NCBI RefSeq assembly: GCF_017873095.1
Contig: NZ_JAGGJU010000007.1
Location: 234,941 to 298,940, forward strand
Reading direction: 5' to 3'
Length of the DNA: 64,000 nt
Source: Heterorhizobium halophytocola
GTDB lineage: Bacteria > Pseudomonadota > Alphaproteobacteria > Rhizobiales > Rhizobiaceae
Positions 36,693-46,255 of this stretch are shown piece by piece. Position 1 is the first letter of the stretch. Each line of letters begins with the position of its first letter. The translations under genes and the position numbers were made by a program. The notes beneath the pieces are model-generated. The model was not told where the DNA came from and did not search any database. It saw only the letters and a list, made by a program, of their open reading frames with translations.

Positions 36693-37739
36693 TCAGGCGC
36701 TTTTGAGGATGCCGCGGAGCGGGCGACGGCCGGATTGCAGCTCGACCGGCCAGGCCGGATATTCTGCCGACAGCGCGCTTGCCCCGTCGAGATTGTCGAG
36801 GTCGTCCTCGTCGAGGGTCAGTTCGCTGGCGCTCAGATTTCTCTCGAGCTGCGCAATATCGCGTGCGCCCATCGCCACGCTGGTGACAAAGGGCTTGGCC
36901 AGCACATAGGCGAGCGCGACTTCGGCGACGCTGACATCGTGCTTCATCGCGATCTCGCGCATTTCAGCCACACAGTCGAAGGCGCGTTCGACGTCGACCT
37001 GCGGGAAATCGACGGTGTCGCGTCGCCCGCTTGCCGTGCGCGCAGCCCCGGGGCCGTATTTGCCGGACAGAAGCCCGCCGGCGAGCGGCGACCAGGCGAC
37101 GAGCCCCAGGCCTTCCTCGGCCAGCATCGGCACGGTTTCCCGCTCGATCTCCCGATTGGCGAGAGAATACTGCGCCTGCAGCGCGCCGAAGGCATGATAG
37201 CCGTGCCGGGCGGAGATTCCGAGCGCCTTGGAAATTCGCCAGGTCTGCCAGTCGGACACGCCGATATGGCGCACCAGACCTTCGGAGACCAGGGTATCGA
37301 GCGCTTGCAGCAACTCGTCGATCGGCATCAGCGGGGCGGTGTCCTGGATAGTGTAGATGTCGAGATAATCCGTCTGCAGCCGCGACAGGCTGCCTTTGAC
37401 GGCCTCGACGATGCCGGCGCGCGATGGATTGTGGGTGCCGGAGCGCAAGTCGGTGAAGCCGATCAGGGTCGACGACAGCACGATATCCTGCCGCTTGATG
37501 CCCAGCGATTTCAGCGATCTGCCCAGCATCCGCTCGGCCATGCCGTCGCAATAGGCGTTGGCGCTGTCGAAGAAGTTGACGCCATAGGAGAAGGCGTAGT
37601 CGACCATGCGGTCGGCGGTTGACTGATCGACACCGGCCACGGCACTCCACAGATCATCTGTCGGTTCGCCAAAGGTCATCGTCCCTAGGCAGAACTCAGA
37701 TACCTGCAGCCCGGTCTTCCCGAGTGTGTTGTAGCGCAT
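36693..37739 (-). CDS. Aldo/keto reductase family protein with altered catalytic residues
   Basis: A 348-residue TIM-barrel protein clearly of the AKR family: MRYNTLGKTGLQVSEFCLGTMTFG, VNFFDSANAYCDGMAERMLG, LVRHIGVSDWQTWRISKA and LGLVAWSPLAGGLLSGKY. The Asp and Tyr of the catalytic tetrad are kept (FFDSANAY). The Lys normally found in (A)TK is replaced in DIVLSSTLIGF, and the His normally in QIH is Gln in DIYTIQDTAPL. Activity as a normal reductase is therefore doubtful. It is convergent with GH32. Confidence 0.85.
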   Translation of the reverse strand: MRYNTLGKTGLQVSEFCLGTMTFGEPTDDLWSAVAGVDQSTADRMVDYAFSYGVNFFDSANAYCDGMAERMLGRSLKSLGIKRQDIVLSSTLIGFTDLRSGTHNPSRAGIVEAVKGSLSRLQTDYLDIYTIQDTAPLMPIDELLQALDTLVSEGLVRHIGVSDWQTWRISKALGISARHGYHAFGALQAQYSLANREIERETVPMLAEEGLGLVAWSPLAGGLLSGKYGPGAARTASGRRDTVDFPQVDVERAFDCVAEMREIAMKHDVSVAEVALAYVLAKPFVTSVAMGARDIAQLERNLSASELTLDEDDLDNLDGASALSAEYPAWPVELQSGRRPLRGILKSA

Positions 37740-37912
37740 CGACCAAGCATCCCCAGATGGTGCGGAGCGTAACTAATTATTATATCTACCTCCTTTTTGC
37801 AAGCTAGCGACCTGCCGGCCGGATGGCGACCTCCGCCGCGCCATACCATCTGGCGCTGGCGCAAGTCCCCTGGACGGCCCCAATGTCTATGCAGTGCCCT
37901 GATAATACAAAG

Positions 37913-37936
37913 AACCCGGCCCTGAAGGGGGCCGGG
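37913..37936 (-). terminator. Intrinsic terminator after the FKBP gene
   Basis: ACCCGGCCC and GGGCCGGGT form a 9-bp stem, followed on the minus strand by TCTTTGTATT. It lies about 60 bp beyond the FKBP stop. Confidence 0.65.
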
Positions 37937-37997
37937 TGAAGCGCGGGCAGGCGCAGAGATCAAACTCTCGTGAAGACCTGCAAATTCGGGCGCTGGC

Positions 37998-38435
37998 TCA
38001 AGCGGCCTGAACGATTTCGATCAATTCGACATCGAAGACCAGATCCTGGCCGGCCAGCGGATGGTTGCCGTCGAGCGTCACGCTTTCCGGCTGAATCTCG
38101 GTGACGACCACGGTCAGCGGAACGCCGTTCTGGGTCTGGGCCTGCAACTGCATGCCCGGCTGCAATTCGATGTTTTCCGGAATGACGTTGCGTGGCACCT
38201 GCTGGACCTTTTGCGGATCATGCGGTCCATAGGCTTCCCCGGCGGGCACTTCCACCCGCTGCTTGTCGCCGAGATTCATGCCGTCGATCTCGCGGTCCAG
38301 GCCGGGAATGATCTGGCCGGCGCCGAGCTGGAACTGCAAGGGGTCGCGGCCGACAGAGCTGTCGAACTGGCTGCCGTCCTTGAGGGTGCCGATATAGTGG
38401 ATACGGACGGTGTCGCCCGTCTTGGCCTGCGTCAT
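37998..38435 (-). CDS. FKBP-type peptidyl-prolyl isomerase (SlyD-like)
   Basis: A 145-residue cytoplasmic prolyl isomerase. The FKBP domain reads VRIHYIGTLKDGSQFDSS and QIIPGLDREIDGMNLGDK, then the SlyD-like insert-in-flap region with PAGEAYGPHDPQKVQQVPR. The His-rich SlyD tail is absent. The ATG at 38435 follows AAAGGACAAGAA. Confidence 0.9.
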   Translation of the reverse strand: MTQAKTGDTVRIHYIGTLKDGSQFDSSVGRDPLQFQLGAGQIIPGLDREIDGMNLGDKQRVEVPAGEAYGPHDPQKVQQVPRNVIPENIELQPGMQLQAQTQNGVPLTVVVTEIQPESVTLDGNHPLAGQDLVFDVELIEIVQAA

Positions 38436-38589
38436 GGTTCTTGTCCTTTGATTGGGTTTCGACTGCCGGCAGGCGAGGGAGTGAACGGGATGCCGGCGAT
38501 GACTGTCGTTGCACCGTTCGGGGCACAAGCACCGGCGATTATAGCCTAAAATGCCGTCGAGGCCAAATTTGCCGCAGGCGGCGCCCAGG

Positions 38590-41500
38590 TCATTCGGCGG
38601 CGCTGCGCTTCGTCCCGACGATGCGGGACATATAGGCACGCAAGGCTGCCGGCCGCACCGGCTTGTGCTGCACGCCGATATCGTGTCGTTCGGCTTCGGC
38701 GCGCAGGTCCTGGGTACGGTCGGCGGTAATCAGCAGCGCTGCGATATCCGCCCCATAGGCGGCCCGCAGCTTGACGACCGCATCGATGCCGCTGCCTTCG
38801 CCCAGGTGATAGTCGGCGATGATGAGATCGGGCGGTTTGCGATGTTCGGCGATAAGCGTGTCGAGTGCGTCGATAGAGCCGGCACTTGTCACCGTGCAGC
38901 CCCAGCCGGAAATCAGCAGCGTCATGCCCTCGATGATCTGCGGCTCGTTGTCGATGCACAGAACATGGAAATCCCGAAACGCGCTCAGACCGCGCTCGGC
39001 AGCAAGAACAGACGCTGCGGAAACCGTCTTGGTGCCTGCCAGGTCGCGCGGCACCTGAACCTCGAAGCTGGTGCCCCGGCCGGTCGCCGAGGCAAGTTTG
39101 ACAGGATGATCGAGGACCCTTGCGATGCGGTCGACGATCGATAGGCCGAGGCCCAGGCCCGCCGCCGTCTTCATGCCTTCGTCGAGGCGGGCAAATTCCT
39201 TGAACACCGTGCGAAACTTGGTCGACGGTATGCCGATGCCGCTATCCATCACCCGGATCATCACCTGATCGCCGCGCCGCCGCGCCCCGATCAGCACCCG
39301 ACCGCTCGGGGTGTATTTGATCGCGTTGGAGACGAGGTTCTGCACCAGGCGACGCAACAGGTTGGGATCGCTTGTGACCGTCAGCGAGGTCGGCATCACG
39401 ACGAGTTTCAGGTTCTTCTCCCGGGCCATCGGGGCGAAATCCGTCTCGATGCGGGAGAATAGCGGCTGGAGCGGCACAGAGGTCAGATGCGGCTTCATCG
39501 CGCCGGTATCGAGCCTCGAAATGTCCAGTACGGCGCCCAGAATGCTTTCGACCGATTCCAGCGCGGAATCGATATTGCGCACCATCATGCTGTTGTCGGT
39601 CCTGTCCATCCGCTCGACAAGGGCGGAGGCATAGAGGCGGGCGGCATTGAGCGGTTGCAGAATGTCGTGGCCGGCCGCGGCAAAGAAGCGGGTCTTGCCG
39701 AGATTGGCTTCCTCGGCCGCCGCCTGCGCTTCGGCCAGTTCCCGGTTGACGCGCACCAGTTCGCCGGTGCGCTCCTCGACACGCTGTTCCAGGGTCTCGT
39801 TGGCCTGTTTCAGCGCCTGGTCGGCAGCAACTTCGCTTGTCACATCGGTGAAGGTCGCGACGACGGCGTCGTCCGGCATGGCATTGGAGCGCACTTCGAG
39901 GATCCGTCGCCCGCCCCGCATCTGCATGCGAAACACTCTGTCGACGCGCAGAAAATCTTCCGGTCGCGACTTCGTGACCTTGGCCGGCTTGCCCTGGGGT
40001 GGCATGTCGCCGCGGGCTTCCAGGATGTCGACGATATCGGCCAGCGGCACGCCGACGCGGCCGAGCTGCTCCGGCAGGTCGAGAAGCTCCCGGAAACGCC
40101 GGTTCCAGATCGTCAGGCAGTTGTTGCCATCGAACACGGCAATGCCCTGGTCCATCTGCGACAGCGCGCTCTGCATGATTCCCTGATTGTATTGCAGGGC
40201 ATCGCTTGCCTGGTCGAGCAGCCAGGCCGTGTCGGCGGAAGTGTCTTCGGCGCGCTGCAGGATGATCGACAGCACCAGCCGGGCCGATGACGAGCCGATG
40301 GCGCTGCCGAGCAGCTGTTCGGAAAAATGGATAAACGCCATGTCGGCCGGACCGTCGTCGGATAGCCGCCGGCCGCTTGCCTGTTCATAGGTCAGGAACG
40401 AGCGCTGCATGCGCTCTTCGCCGAGATAGCGGGCGATCGCCGCTTTCAGGTCGCCGACATTGACCCGCGTCTTCCAACCGCGCGTGGCAAATTGCGAGCG
40501 GGAATGGCGCTTGACGAAGATGCCGGCCTGCAGGCGCTCCACCGGGCGCGGATTGCGGCTGAGAGAGCCCAGAACGAAGGCGACCGTGTTGGCAAGCAGG
40601 CTGAGCAGCGTCGCATTGACGAAGGGATCGGCTGACGGACCGTCGCCGAAGCCGGTGCCGGGCAGCAGGAAGGACAGGATCGCGCCGGTCAGCGCGGCAT
40701 TGTCCTCCCCACCGAAGCTTGGCAGGAACAGCAGATAGGCCCAGCCGAACAGGCCGACCGTCAGACCGATGATCGCGCCGCGGGCGTTGGCGCCGCGCCA
40801 GACGAGGCCGCCGAGCAGCGGCGGAGCGATCTGGGCGATGGCGGTGAAGGACAGAAGGCCGATCGAGGCGAGGCCGGTCGAATTGTCGGCCGTCCGGTAA
40901 TAGGCATAGCTGAGCAGCATCACCACGAAGATGGCGCTGCGCCGGATCTGAAGCAGCGGCCGGGCGAAATCGGCCCGCTGACCGGACCTGACCAGCAGTT
41001 TGTGGCGCAGGAAGAAGGGCAGCACGATGTCGTTGGAAATCATGATCGCCAGCGCCACCGAAGCGACGATCACCATGGCGGTTGCCGCAGACAGGCCGCC
41101 GAGAAAGGTGATCAGCGTGACCAGCGGCGCATGCTGCTCAAGCGGCACTGCGAGCACGTAGAGGTCGCCGTCGACCGTGCCGGCATAGTTCAGGATGCCG
41201 GCAATCGCGACCGGCAACACGAAGATGTTGATGGCGACGAGATACAGGGGAAAGAGCAGGCGGGCGAGTTTCAGTTCGCCCGCCGTCCGGTTTTCGACCA
41301 CGCTGACATGGAACTGGCGCGGCAGCATGATGATGGCGAAGGCGGAGAGGCCGATCAGCGTCAACCAGCGCCCGATCGGTGTCTGGTAGGCGAGCGCCTG
41401 CATCACCTCGGGCGAGGCGGTCGCCCGTTGCCAGAGATCGCTGGGGCCGTCGAACAGGCCGAAGACGACGAACAGGCCGAGCGTCCAGAAGGCCACAAGC

Positions 41501-42114
41501 TTGACCAGCGATTCCATCGAGATCGCCAGGATCAACCCGTCCTGGTGCTCGGTCGCATCCGTGTGGCGCGTGCCGAACACGATGGCGAAACAGGCAAGCG
41601 ACACCGCGACGATCAGCGGCAGATCGAGGAAATAGAGATTGCCGGTACCGATGCCGTAATGGGCCGGATCGACCAGCGTGCTGACCGAGGAGGAGACAGC
41701 CTTCAGCTGCAGCGCGATATAGGGGATCGTGCCGAACAGGCAGATGAGCGTGACCAGCAGCCCGACCACCGGATTCTTGCCATAGCGGGCAGCGAGAAAA
41801 TCGGCGCCCGATGTCAGCTTTTCCGATTTGGCGAGCGCAATGATCCGCCGCACCAGCGGCAGGCCGAGGGTGAACATCAGGATCGGGCCGATATAGATGC
41901 CGGTGAATTCCAGCCCGCGCTCGGCGGCCAGTCCGACGCCGCCGAAATAGGTCCAGGATGTGCAGTAGACCGCCAGGCTCAGCGCATAGACGAACGGCCG
42001 CCCCTTGTCCGGCGCACCGCGCTTGCGGCTTTTTCGATCCCCATAACTCGCCACGGCAAACAGCAGGACGAGGTAGACGATCGCGGACGAAAAAATGACC
42101 CATCCAGGAAGCAC
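38590..42114 (-). CDS. Na+/solute symporter-histidine kinase-receiver fusion (CrbS/PutP-type sensor)
   Basis: A 1174-residue membrane hybrid kinase. Residues 1 to about 500 are an SLC5/sodium:solute symporter-like unit with about 13 helices ([37 protein letters not shown]). A PAS-like domain follows ([20 protein letters not shown]), then a coiled coil, HisKA with [18 protein letters not shown], HATPase with [22 protein letters not shown] and [13 protein letters not shown], and a C-terminal receiver with Asp near residue 1101 in [11 protein letters not shown]. Such proteins couple uptake of organic acids or amino acids to signalling. The start is GTG at 42114 with AAGGAGG four bases upstream. 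No cognate regulator is adjacent. Confidence 0.9.
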   Translation of the reverse strand: MLPGWVIFSSAIVYLVLLFAVASYGDRKSRKRGAPDKGRPFVYALSLAVYCTSWTYFGGVGLAAERGLEFTGIYIGPILMFTLGLPLVRRIIALAKSEKLTSGADFLAARYGKNPVVGLLVTLICLFGTIPYIALQLKAVSSSVSTLVDPAHYGIGTGNLYFLDLPLIVAVSLACFAIVFGTRHTDATEHQDGLILAISMESLVKLVAFWTLGLFVVFGLFDGPSDLWQRATASPEVMQALAYQTPIGRWLTLIGLSAFAIIMLPRQFHVSVVENRTAGELKLARLLFPLYLVAINIFVLPVAIAGILNYAGTVDGDLYVLAVPLEQHAPLVTLITFLGGLSAATAMVIVASVALAIMISNDIVLPFFLRHKLLVRSGQRADFARPLLQIRRSAIFVVMLLSYAYYRTADNSTGLASIGLLSFTAIAQIAPPLLGGLVWRGANARGAIIGLTVGLFGWAYLLFLPSFGGEDNAALTGAILSFLLPGTGFGDGPSADPFVNATLLSLLANTVAFVLGSLSRNPRPVERLQAGIFVKRHSRSQFATRGWKTRVNVGDLKAAIARYLGEERMQRSFLTYEQASGRRLSDDGPADMAFIHFSEQLLGSAIGSSSARLVLSIILQRAEDTSADTAWLLDQASDALQYNQGIMQSALSQMDQGIAVFDGNNCLTIWNRRFRELLDLPEQLGRVGVPLADIVDILEARGDMPPQGKPAKVTKSRPEDFLRVDRVFRMQMRGGRRILEVRSNAMPDDAVVATFTDVTSEVAADQALKQANETLEQRVEERTGELVRVNRELAEAQAAAEEANLGKTRFFAAAGHDILQPLNAARLYASALVERMDRTDNSMMVRNIDSALESVESILGAVLDISRLDTGAMKPHLTSVPLQPLFSRIETDFAPMAREKNLKLVVMPTSLTVTSDPNLLRRLVQNLVSNAIKYTPSGRVLIGARRRGDQVMIRVMDSGIGIPSTKFRTVFKEFARLDEGMKTAAGLGLGLSIVDRIARVLDHPVKLASATGRGTSFEVQVPRDLAGTKTVSAASVLAAERGLSAFRDFHVLCIDNEPQIIEGMTLLISGWGCTVTSAGSIDALDTLIAEHRKPPDLIIADYHLGEGSGIDAVVKLRAAYGADIAALLITADRTQDLRAEAERHDIGVQHKPVRPAALRAYMSRIVGTKRSAAE

Positions 42115-42320
42115 GCACCCTCCTTGGCGCACAGCGTCTCCTCACGCGTGATCGCGATCCTATGACAAAGCGCGTCGATTGGAAATCGCGGGGATCGTGC
42201 GCCTTAAGTCTAACGGAGACGACTAATTTTCGTCTCGGTGATGTTTACTGGCTTGAACCATCCGCTAGGTATGCTTTTCTATTGCCGGCAGGGGTCGGTC
42301 AAAAAGGGAAACCAGAGAGC

Positions 42321-42764
42321 ATGTGGGACGAATTCAAAACATTTATCGCGCGCGGCAATGTCATGGACCTTGCGGTCGGTGTCATCATCGGTGCCGCCTT
42401 CGCCAAGATCGTCGACTCGCTGGTGAAGGACATCATCATGCCGCTCATTGGCGTGATCTTCGGCGGCTTCGACTTTTCGAACTATTTCCTTCCGCTGAGC
42501 AGCGCGGTCACCGCGCCCACCCTGGACGCGGCGCGCGAGCAGGGCGCGGTCTTCGCCTATGGCAACTTCATCACCGTGGGGATCAACTTCGTCATTCTCG
42601 CCTGGATCATCTTCCTGATGGTCAAGGGCGTAAACAAGCTCAGGACCTCGGTTGAACGCAAGGAAGAGCTGCGTCCGCCGGAAGAAACCCCGCCCGCACC
42701 GCCGCCGGCCGATATCAAGCTGCTGACGGAAATCCGCGACCTGTTACAGACGCGCCAGGCCTGA
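42321..42764 (+). CDS. mscL: Large-conductance mechanosensitive channel MscL
   Basis: A 147-residue inner-membrane channel that opens on hypo-osmotic shock. The N-terminus [20 protein letters not shown], then [20 protein letters not shown], is the signature first helix. The second helix is [20 protein letters not shown], followed by the charged tail KEELRPPEE and a terminal helix. The ATG at 42321 follows AGAGAGC. Confidence 0.97.
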   Translation: MWDEFKTFIARGNVMDLAVGVIIGAAFAKIVDSLVKDIIMPLIGVIFGGFDFSNYFLPLSSAVTAPTLDAAREQGAVFAYGNFITVGINFVILAWIIFLMVKGVNKLRTSVERKEELRPPEETPPAPPPADIKLLTEIRDLLQTRQA

Positions 42765-42783
42765 TCACCGGTCTGAAATTGTG

Positions 42784-42811
42784 CCGTCATCCCGCCCAGA
42801 CGGGATGACGG
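42784..42811 (+). terminator. Hairpin downstream of mscL
   Basis: CCGTCATCCCG and CGGGATGACGG form a perfect 11-bp stem with a 6-base loop, 20 bp after the mscL stop. It is followed by TTGG rather than a full T run. Confidence 0.55.
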
Positions 42812-42921
42812 TTGGTCACACCGGTTTGCATCACCGAAATCGATACCAGCCTCACGCTTTCTGATGAGATTTTTGCGCCGCACTCGGCTATGAGCGATGG
42901 AGCCAATCGAAAGCGAGTGCC

Positions 42922-44091
42922 ATGTCCCTTCTTGCCAGTCTGAGCCGCCGTGCGAGTGATGCCCCCGAAAGCGGTATCGTCGATATCATCAACTACGCGC
43001 GCGGCCGCGATGACCTGATCCCTCTCTGGGCCGGCGAAGGCGATCTGCCGACCCCGGCCTTCATCGCCGAGGCCGCCTCGCAGGCGCTGATCGGCGGCGA
43101 GACCTTCTACACCTGGCAGCGCGGCATCCCGGAACTGCGCGAGGCGATCTCGCGCTACTACCAGCGCCATTTTTCCGTGGATCTGCCGCCGGAGCATTTC
43201 TACGTCACCGGTTCGGGCATGCAGGCGATCGCGCTCTCTGTGCAGGCGATGACCGATCCGGGTGACGAGATGATCTTCCTGTCGCCGGTCTGGCCCAACA
43301 TCGTCTCCGCTATCGAATTGTCCGGTGCGGTTGCCAGGACCGTGCCTCTCGAATTCCGCGACGGCGCATGGCGCCTCGACATCGACCGGCTGGCAGCGGC
43401 CATAACGCCGAAGACCAAGGCGATGTTCATCAACTCCCCGTCCAACCCGACCGGCTGGACGGCGACGGAAGACGACCTGAAGGCCATTCTGTCCTTGTCG
43501 CGCAAGCATGGCCTCTGGATCCTCGCCGACGAAATCTACGCGCTCTATTATTTCGGCGCCGCCAGCCGTGCCCCGTCCTTCCTCGACGTCATGGAAGAGG
43601 GCGACCGGGTGGTCTTTGCCAATTCGTTCTCGAAGAACTGGTCGATGACCGGCTGGCGTGTCGGCTGGATCGTCGCGCCGCCCGAACTCGGTCAGGCGAT
43701 CGAAAACCTGATCCAGTATTCGACCTCCGGTGTGGCGCAGTTCATGCAGCGCGGTGCGGTCGCCGCGCTCGATCGCGGCGACGACGTCATCCGTGAGAAT
43801 TTCGAGCGGGCGCGCCTGTCGCGCGACATTCTCTGCGACCGGCTGATCGCCACCAACCGGGTGGAGACGCTGAAGCCCGAGGGTGCCCTCTATGCCTTCC
43901 TGAAGATCGACGGCATCACGGACAGCCGCAAGGCGGCAATCGACATCGTCGACAAGACCGGCGTGGCACTGGCGCCCGGCAGCGCCTTTGGAGTGGGCGG
44001 CGGCCCGTTCCTGCGGGCCTGCTTCCTGCGCGACCCGCGCCATATCGAGGACGCCGCCGAGCGCCTGAGCCGCTATATCCTGGCGCTGTGA
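42922..44091 (+). CDS. Class I/II PLP-dependent aminotransferase (aspartate-type)
   Basis: A 389-residue fold-type I aminotransferase. It has FYVTGSGMQAIALSVQAM, the substrate-side INSPSNPTGWTATEDDL, LWILADEIYALYYFG with the PLP-ring Asp and Tyr, the Schiff-base Lys in ANSFSKNWSMTGWRVGW, and the carboxylate-binding Arg in FLRACFLRDPRHIEDA. The exact amino donor is unknown. It stands alone between mscL and the sugar locus. Confidence 0.88.
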   Translation: MSLLASLSRRASDAPESGIVDIINYARGRDDLIPLWAGEGDLPTPAFIAEAASQALIGGETFYTWQRGIPELREAISRYYQRHFSVDLPPEHFYVTGSGMQAIALSVQAMTDPGDEMIFLSPVWPNIVSAIELSGAVARTVPLEFRDGAWRLDIDRLAAAITPKTKAMFINSPSNPTGWTATEDDLKAILSLSRKHGLWILADEIYALYYFGAASRAPSFLDVMEEGDRVVFANSFSKNWSMTGWRVGWIVAPPELGQAIENLIQYSTSGVAQFMQRGAVAALDRGDDVIRENFERARLSRDILCDRLIATNRVETLKPEGALYAFLKIDGITDSRKAAIDIVDKTGVALAPGSAFGVGGGPFLRACFLRDPRHIEDAAERLSRYILAL

Positions 44092-44151
44092 GCGTTCATT
44101 CAAATTTGACCTAAACCGTTAGGCAGACCGAAAGCCTGTCAGGAGAATTCG

Positions 44152-44177
44152 AGGGCGAAACCGGCCGGTTTCGCCCT
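44152..44177. repeat. Perfect 26-bp palindrome between the aminotransferase and exoB
   Basis: AGGGCGAAACCGG is followed at once by CCGGTTTCGCCCT. It lies 60 bp after the aminotransferase stop and 70 bp before the exoB start, with no T run on either side. It may be a terminator-like hairpin or a protein-binding palindrome. Confidence 0.5.
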
Positions 44178-44246
44178 GCGATAAAGCGTCCTTCAGAATT
44201 TCCGTGATTGGCTTGCCCCCGAGTATTTGAGCGCGGGAGGTTTCGC

Positions 44247-45281
44247 ATGGCAATCCTGGTTACTGGCGGTGCCGGCTATATCGGCAGTCACATGGTTTGG
44301 CGTCTTCTGGACGAAGGGCGCGAGGTGGTGGTCGTCGACCGGCTGACGACCGGCTTTCGCTGGGCCGTCGCGCCGAAGGCGAAATTCTATCTCGGCGATA
44401 TCGGCAATGCCGATCTGCTGAAGCAGATCTTCGTCGAAAACGAGATCGAGGCGATCGTTCATTTCGCCGGCTCGGTCGTCGTTCCGGAATCGGTGCGCGA
44501 TCCGCTCGAGTTCTACCAGAACAACACCGCCAATACCCGCACCCTGCTGGCCGCCGCGGTCCAGGCCGGCGTCCGGGCTTTCATCTTTTCCTCGACGGCA
44601 GCGGTCTATGGCACGCCGTCGTCGCTGGCACCGGTCACCGAGATGGACACGCCGCGGCCGGAAAACCCCTATGGCTCGTCGAAGCTGATGAGCGAAATCA
44701 TGTTGGCCGACACAGCGCGTGCCCATGACCTGCGTTTCGTGGCGCTGCGCTATTTCAACGTTGCCGGTGCCGATCCGGAAGGCCGTGTCGGCCAATCGAC
44801 CCGCAACGCGACCCACCTGATCAAGGTCGCCTGCGAGACCGCGCTTGGCCAGCGCAACGCGATCCAGGTCTTCGGCGGAGACTACCCGACCCATGACGGC
44901 ACGGGGGTGCGCGACTATATCCATATCGCCGACCTGATCTCGGCCCATGTCGAGGCGCTGGGCTATCTGCAGAACGGTGGCACCTCGCTGATCGCCAATT
45001 GCGGCTATGGTCGCGGCTTCTCGGTGCTCGACGTGCTGAAGACCGTGGAACGGCTGTCGGGCAAGCCTCTGCAGGTGGTGCATTCCGGCCGGCGTCTGGG
45101 CGATGCGGCCTACGTTGTCGCCGACTCTTCTCTTGCCCGCGAACGGCTGGGCTGGTCACCACGTTTCGACGACCTCGACCTGATCGTCTCCTCTGCCCTG
45201 ACCTGGCAGCAGAAGATGATGGATGTCGATCTCGAGGACGTCTCCGCCCTGCAGCGCCGGGTCGCCGCGCTGGCCTCCTGA
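44247..45281 (+). CDS. exoB: UDP-glucose 4-epimerase (ExoB/GalE)
   Basis: A 344-residue SDR enzyme interconverting UDP-glucose and UDP-galactose for exopolysaccharide and LPS. The NAD-binding motif is VTGGAGYIGSHMVW, the catalytic Tyr-Lys are in NPYGSSKLMSEI, and DPEGRVGQSTRNATHLI is typical of the rhizobial ExoB branch. The ATG at 44247 follows GGGAGGTTTC. A long hairpin lies downstream. Confidence 0.92.
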   Translation: MAILVTGGAGYIGSHMVWRLLDEGREVVVVDRLTTGFRWAVAPKAKFYLGDIGNADLLKQIFVENEIEAIVHFAGSVVVPESVRDPLEFYQNNTANTRTLLAAAVQAGVRAFIFSSTAAVYGTPSSLAPVTEMDTPRPENPYGSSKLMSEIMLADTARAHDLRFVALRYFNVAGADPEGRVGQSTRNATHLIKVACETALGQRNAIQVFGGDYPTHDGTGVRDYIHIADLISAHVEALGYLQNGGTSLIANCGYGRGFSVLDVLKTVERLSGKPLQVVHSGRRLGDAAYVVADSSLARERLGWSPRFDDLDLIVSSALTWQQKMMDVDLEDVSALQRRVAALAS

Positions 45282-45301
45282 CCCTCCGGGACCCCGTTAT
45301 A

Positions 45302-45336
45302 GAAGGCCTTGCGTTCAATCGGAACGCAAGGCCTTC
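45302..45336 (+). terminator. Long hairpin after exoB
   Basis: GAAGGCCTTGCGTT and AACGCAAGGCCTTC form a perfect 14-bp stem with a 7-base loop, 20 bp after the exoB stop. No T run follows, so it may act as a Rho-assisted or 3'-stabilising structure. Confidence 0.6.
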
Positions 45337-45481
45337 GTGCCTGCGCCAGTTTGACGACAGCTTCACCGGCTAGCCTTCTGCCTGAACTTTGGGGATTTCG
45401 GGCAGGACATCGCATGCACGGCGCGTGGCTCAGGAGCAGTTTCGGTAGACGCAGGACGGCACGCTGGCCAAGGAGGCGCGC

Positions 45482-46252
45482 ATGAAGGCCGTCATCCTGG
45501 CGGGTGGTCTCGGCTCGCGCTTCGCCGAGGAAACCCATCTGAAGCCCAAGCCGATGATCGAGATCGGCGGGCGCCCGATCCTCTGGCACATCATGAAGCT
45601 CTACCATGCTCACGGCATCTGCGACTTCATCATCTGCTGCGGCTTCAAGGGCTACTACATCAAGGAATACTTCGCCAATTACGGCCTCCACATGTCGGAC
45701 ATCACCTTCGACCTGGTGGAGAACCGCCTGCATTTTCATCGCCAGAGTGCTGAAAACTGGCGCGTGACGCTGGTCGATACCGGCGAGAATTCGATGACCG
45801 GTGGCCGGCTGAAGCGCGTCGCCCCCTATCTGGAAGGCGAGGACGCCTTCTGCTTTACCTATGGCGACGGGCTGAGCGACATCGACATCGCCGCGACCAT
45901 CGATTTTCACAAGCGCCACGGCAAGCTGGCGACCGTGACCGCGGTGCAGCCACCGGCGCGTTTCGGGGCGCTCGCACTCGACGGCGACACGGTCAACGGC
46001 TTCATCGAGAAGCCTGCGGGCGAGGCCGGTTTCATCAACGGCGGCTTCTTTGTCCTGTCGCCCAAGGTGATCGATCGCATCGACGGTGATGCGACGACCT
46101 GGGAAGCCGAGCCGCTGACCGGTCTTGCCGAGGAGGGCGAGCTGAAGGCCTTCTTCCACAAGGGGTTCTGGCAACCGATGGACACGCTGCGCGACAAGAA
46201 CCACCTGGAAAACCTCTGGACGAGCGGGCGGCCGCCCTGGAAGCTTTGGTGA
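45482..46252 (+). CDS. rfbF: Glucose-1-phosphate cytidylyltransferase
   Basis: A 256-residue nucleotidyltransferase forming CDP-glucose from CTP and glucose-1-phosphate. It has MKAVILAGGLGSRFAEET, HLKPKPMIEIGGRPILWHIM and FCFTYGDGLSDIDI with the metal-binding Asp. It is the first gene of a tight unit with the next three (3 bp, then two 4-bp overlaps), which sets the pathway as CDP-sugar synthesis. Confidence 0.94.
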   Translation: MKAVILAGGLGSRFAEETHLKPKPMIEIGGRPILWHIMKLYHAHGICDFIICCGFKGYYIKEYFANYGLHMSDITFDLVENRLHFHRQSAENWRVTLVDTGENSMTGGRLKRVAPYLEGEDAFCFTYGDGLSDIDIAATIDFHKRHGKLATVTAVQPPARFGALALDGDTVNGFIEKPAGEAGFINGGFFVLSPKVIDRIDGDATTWEAEPLTGLAEEGELKAFFHKGFWQPMDTLRDKNHLENLWTSGRPPWKLW

Positions 46253-46255
46253 ACC

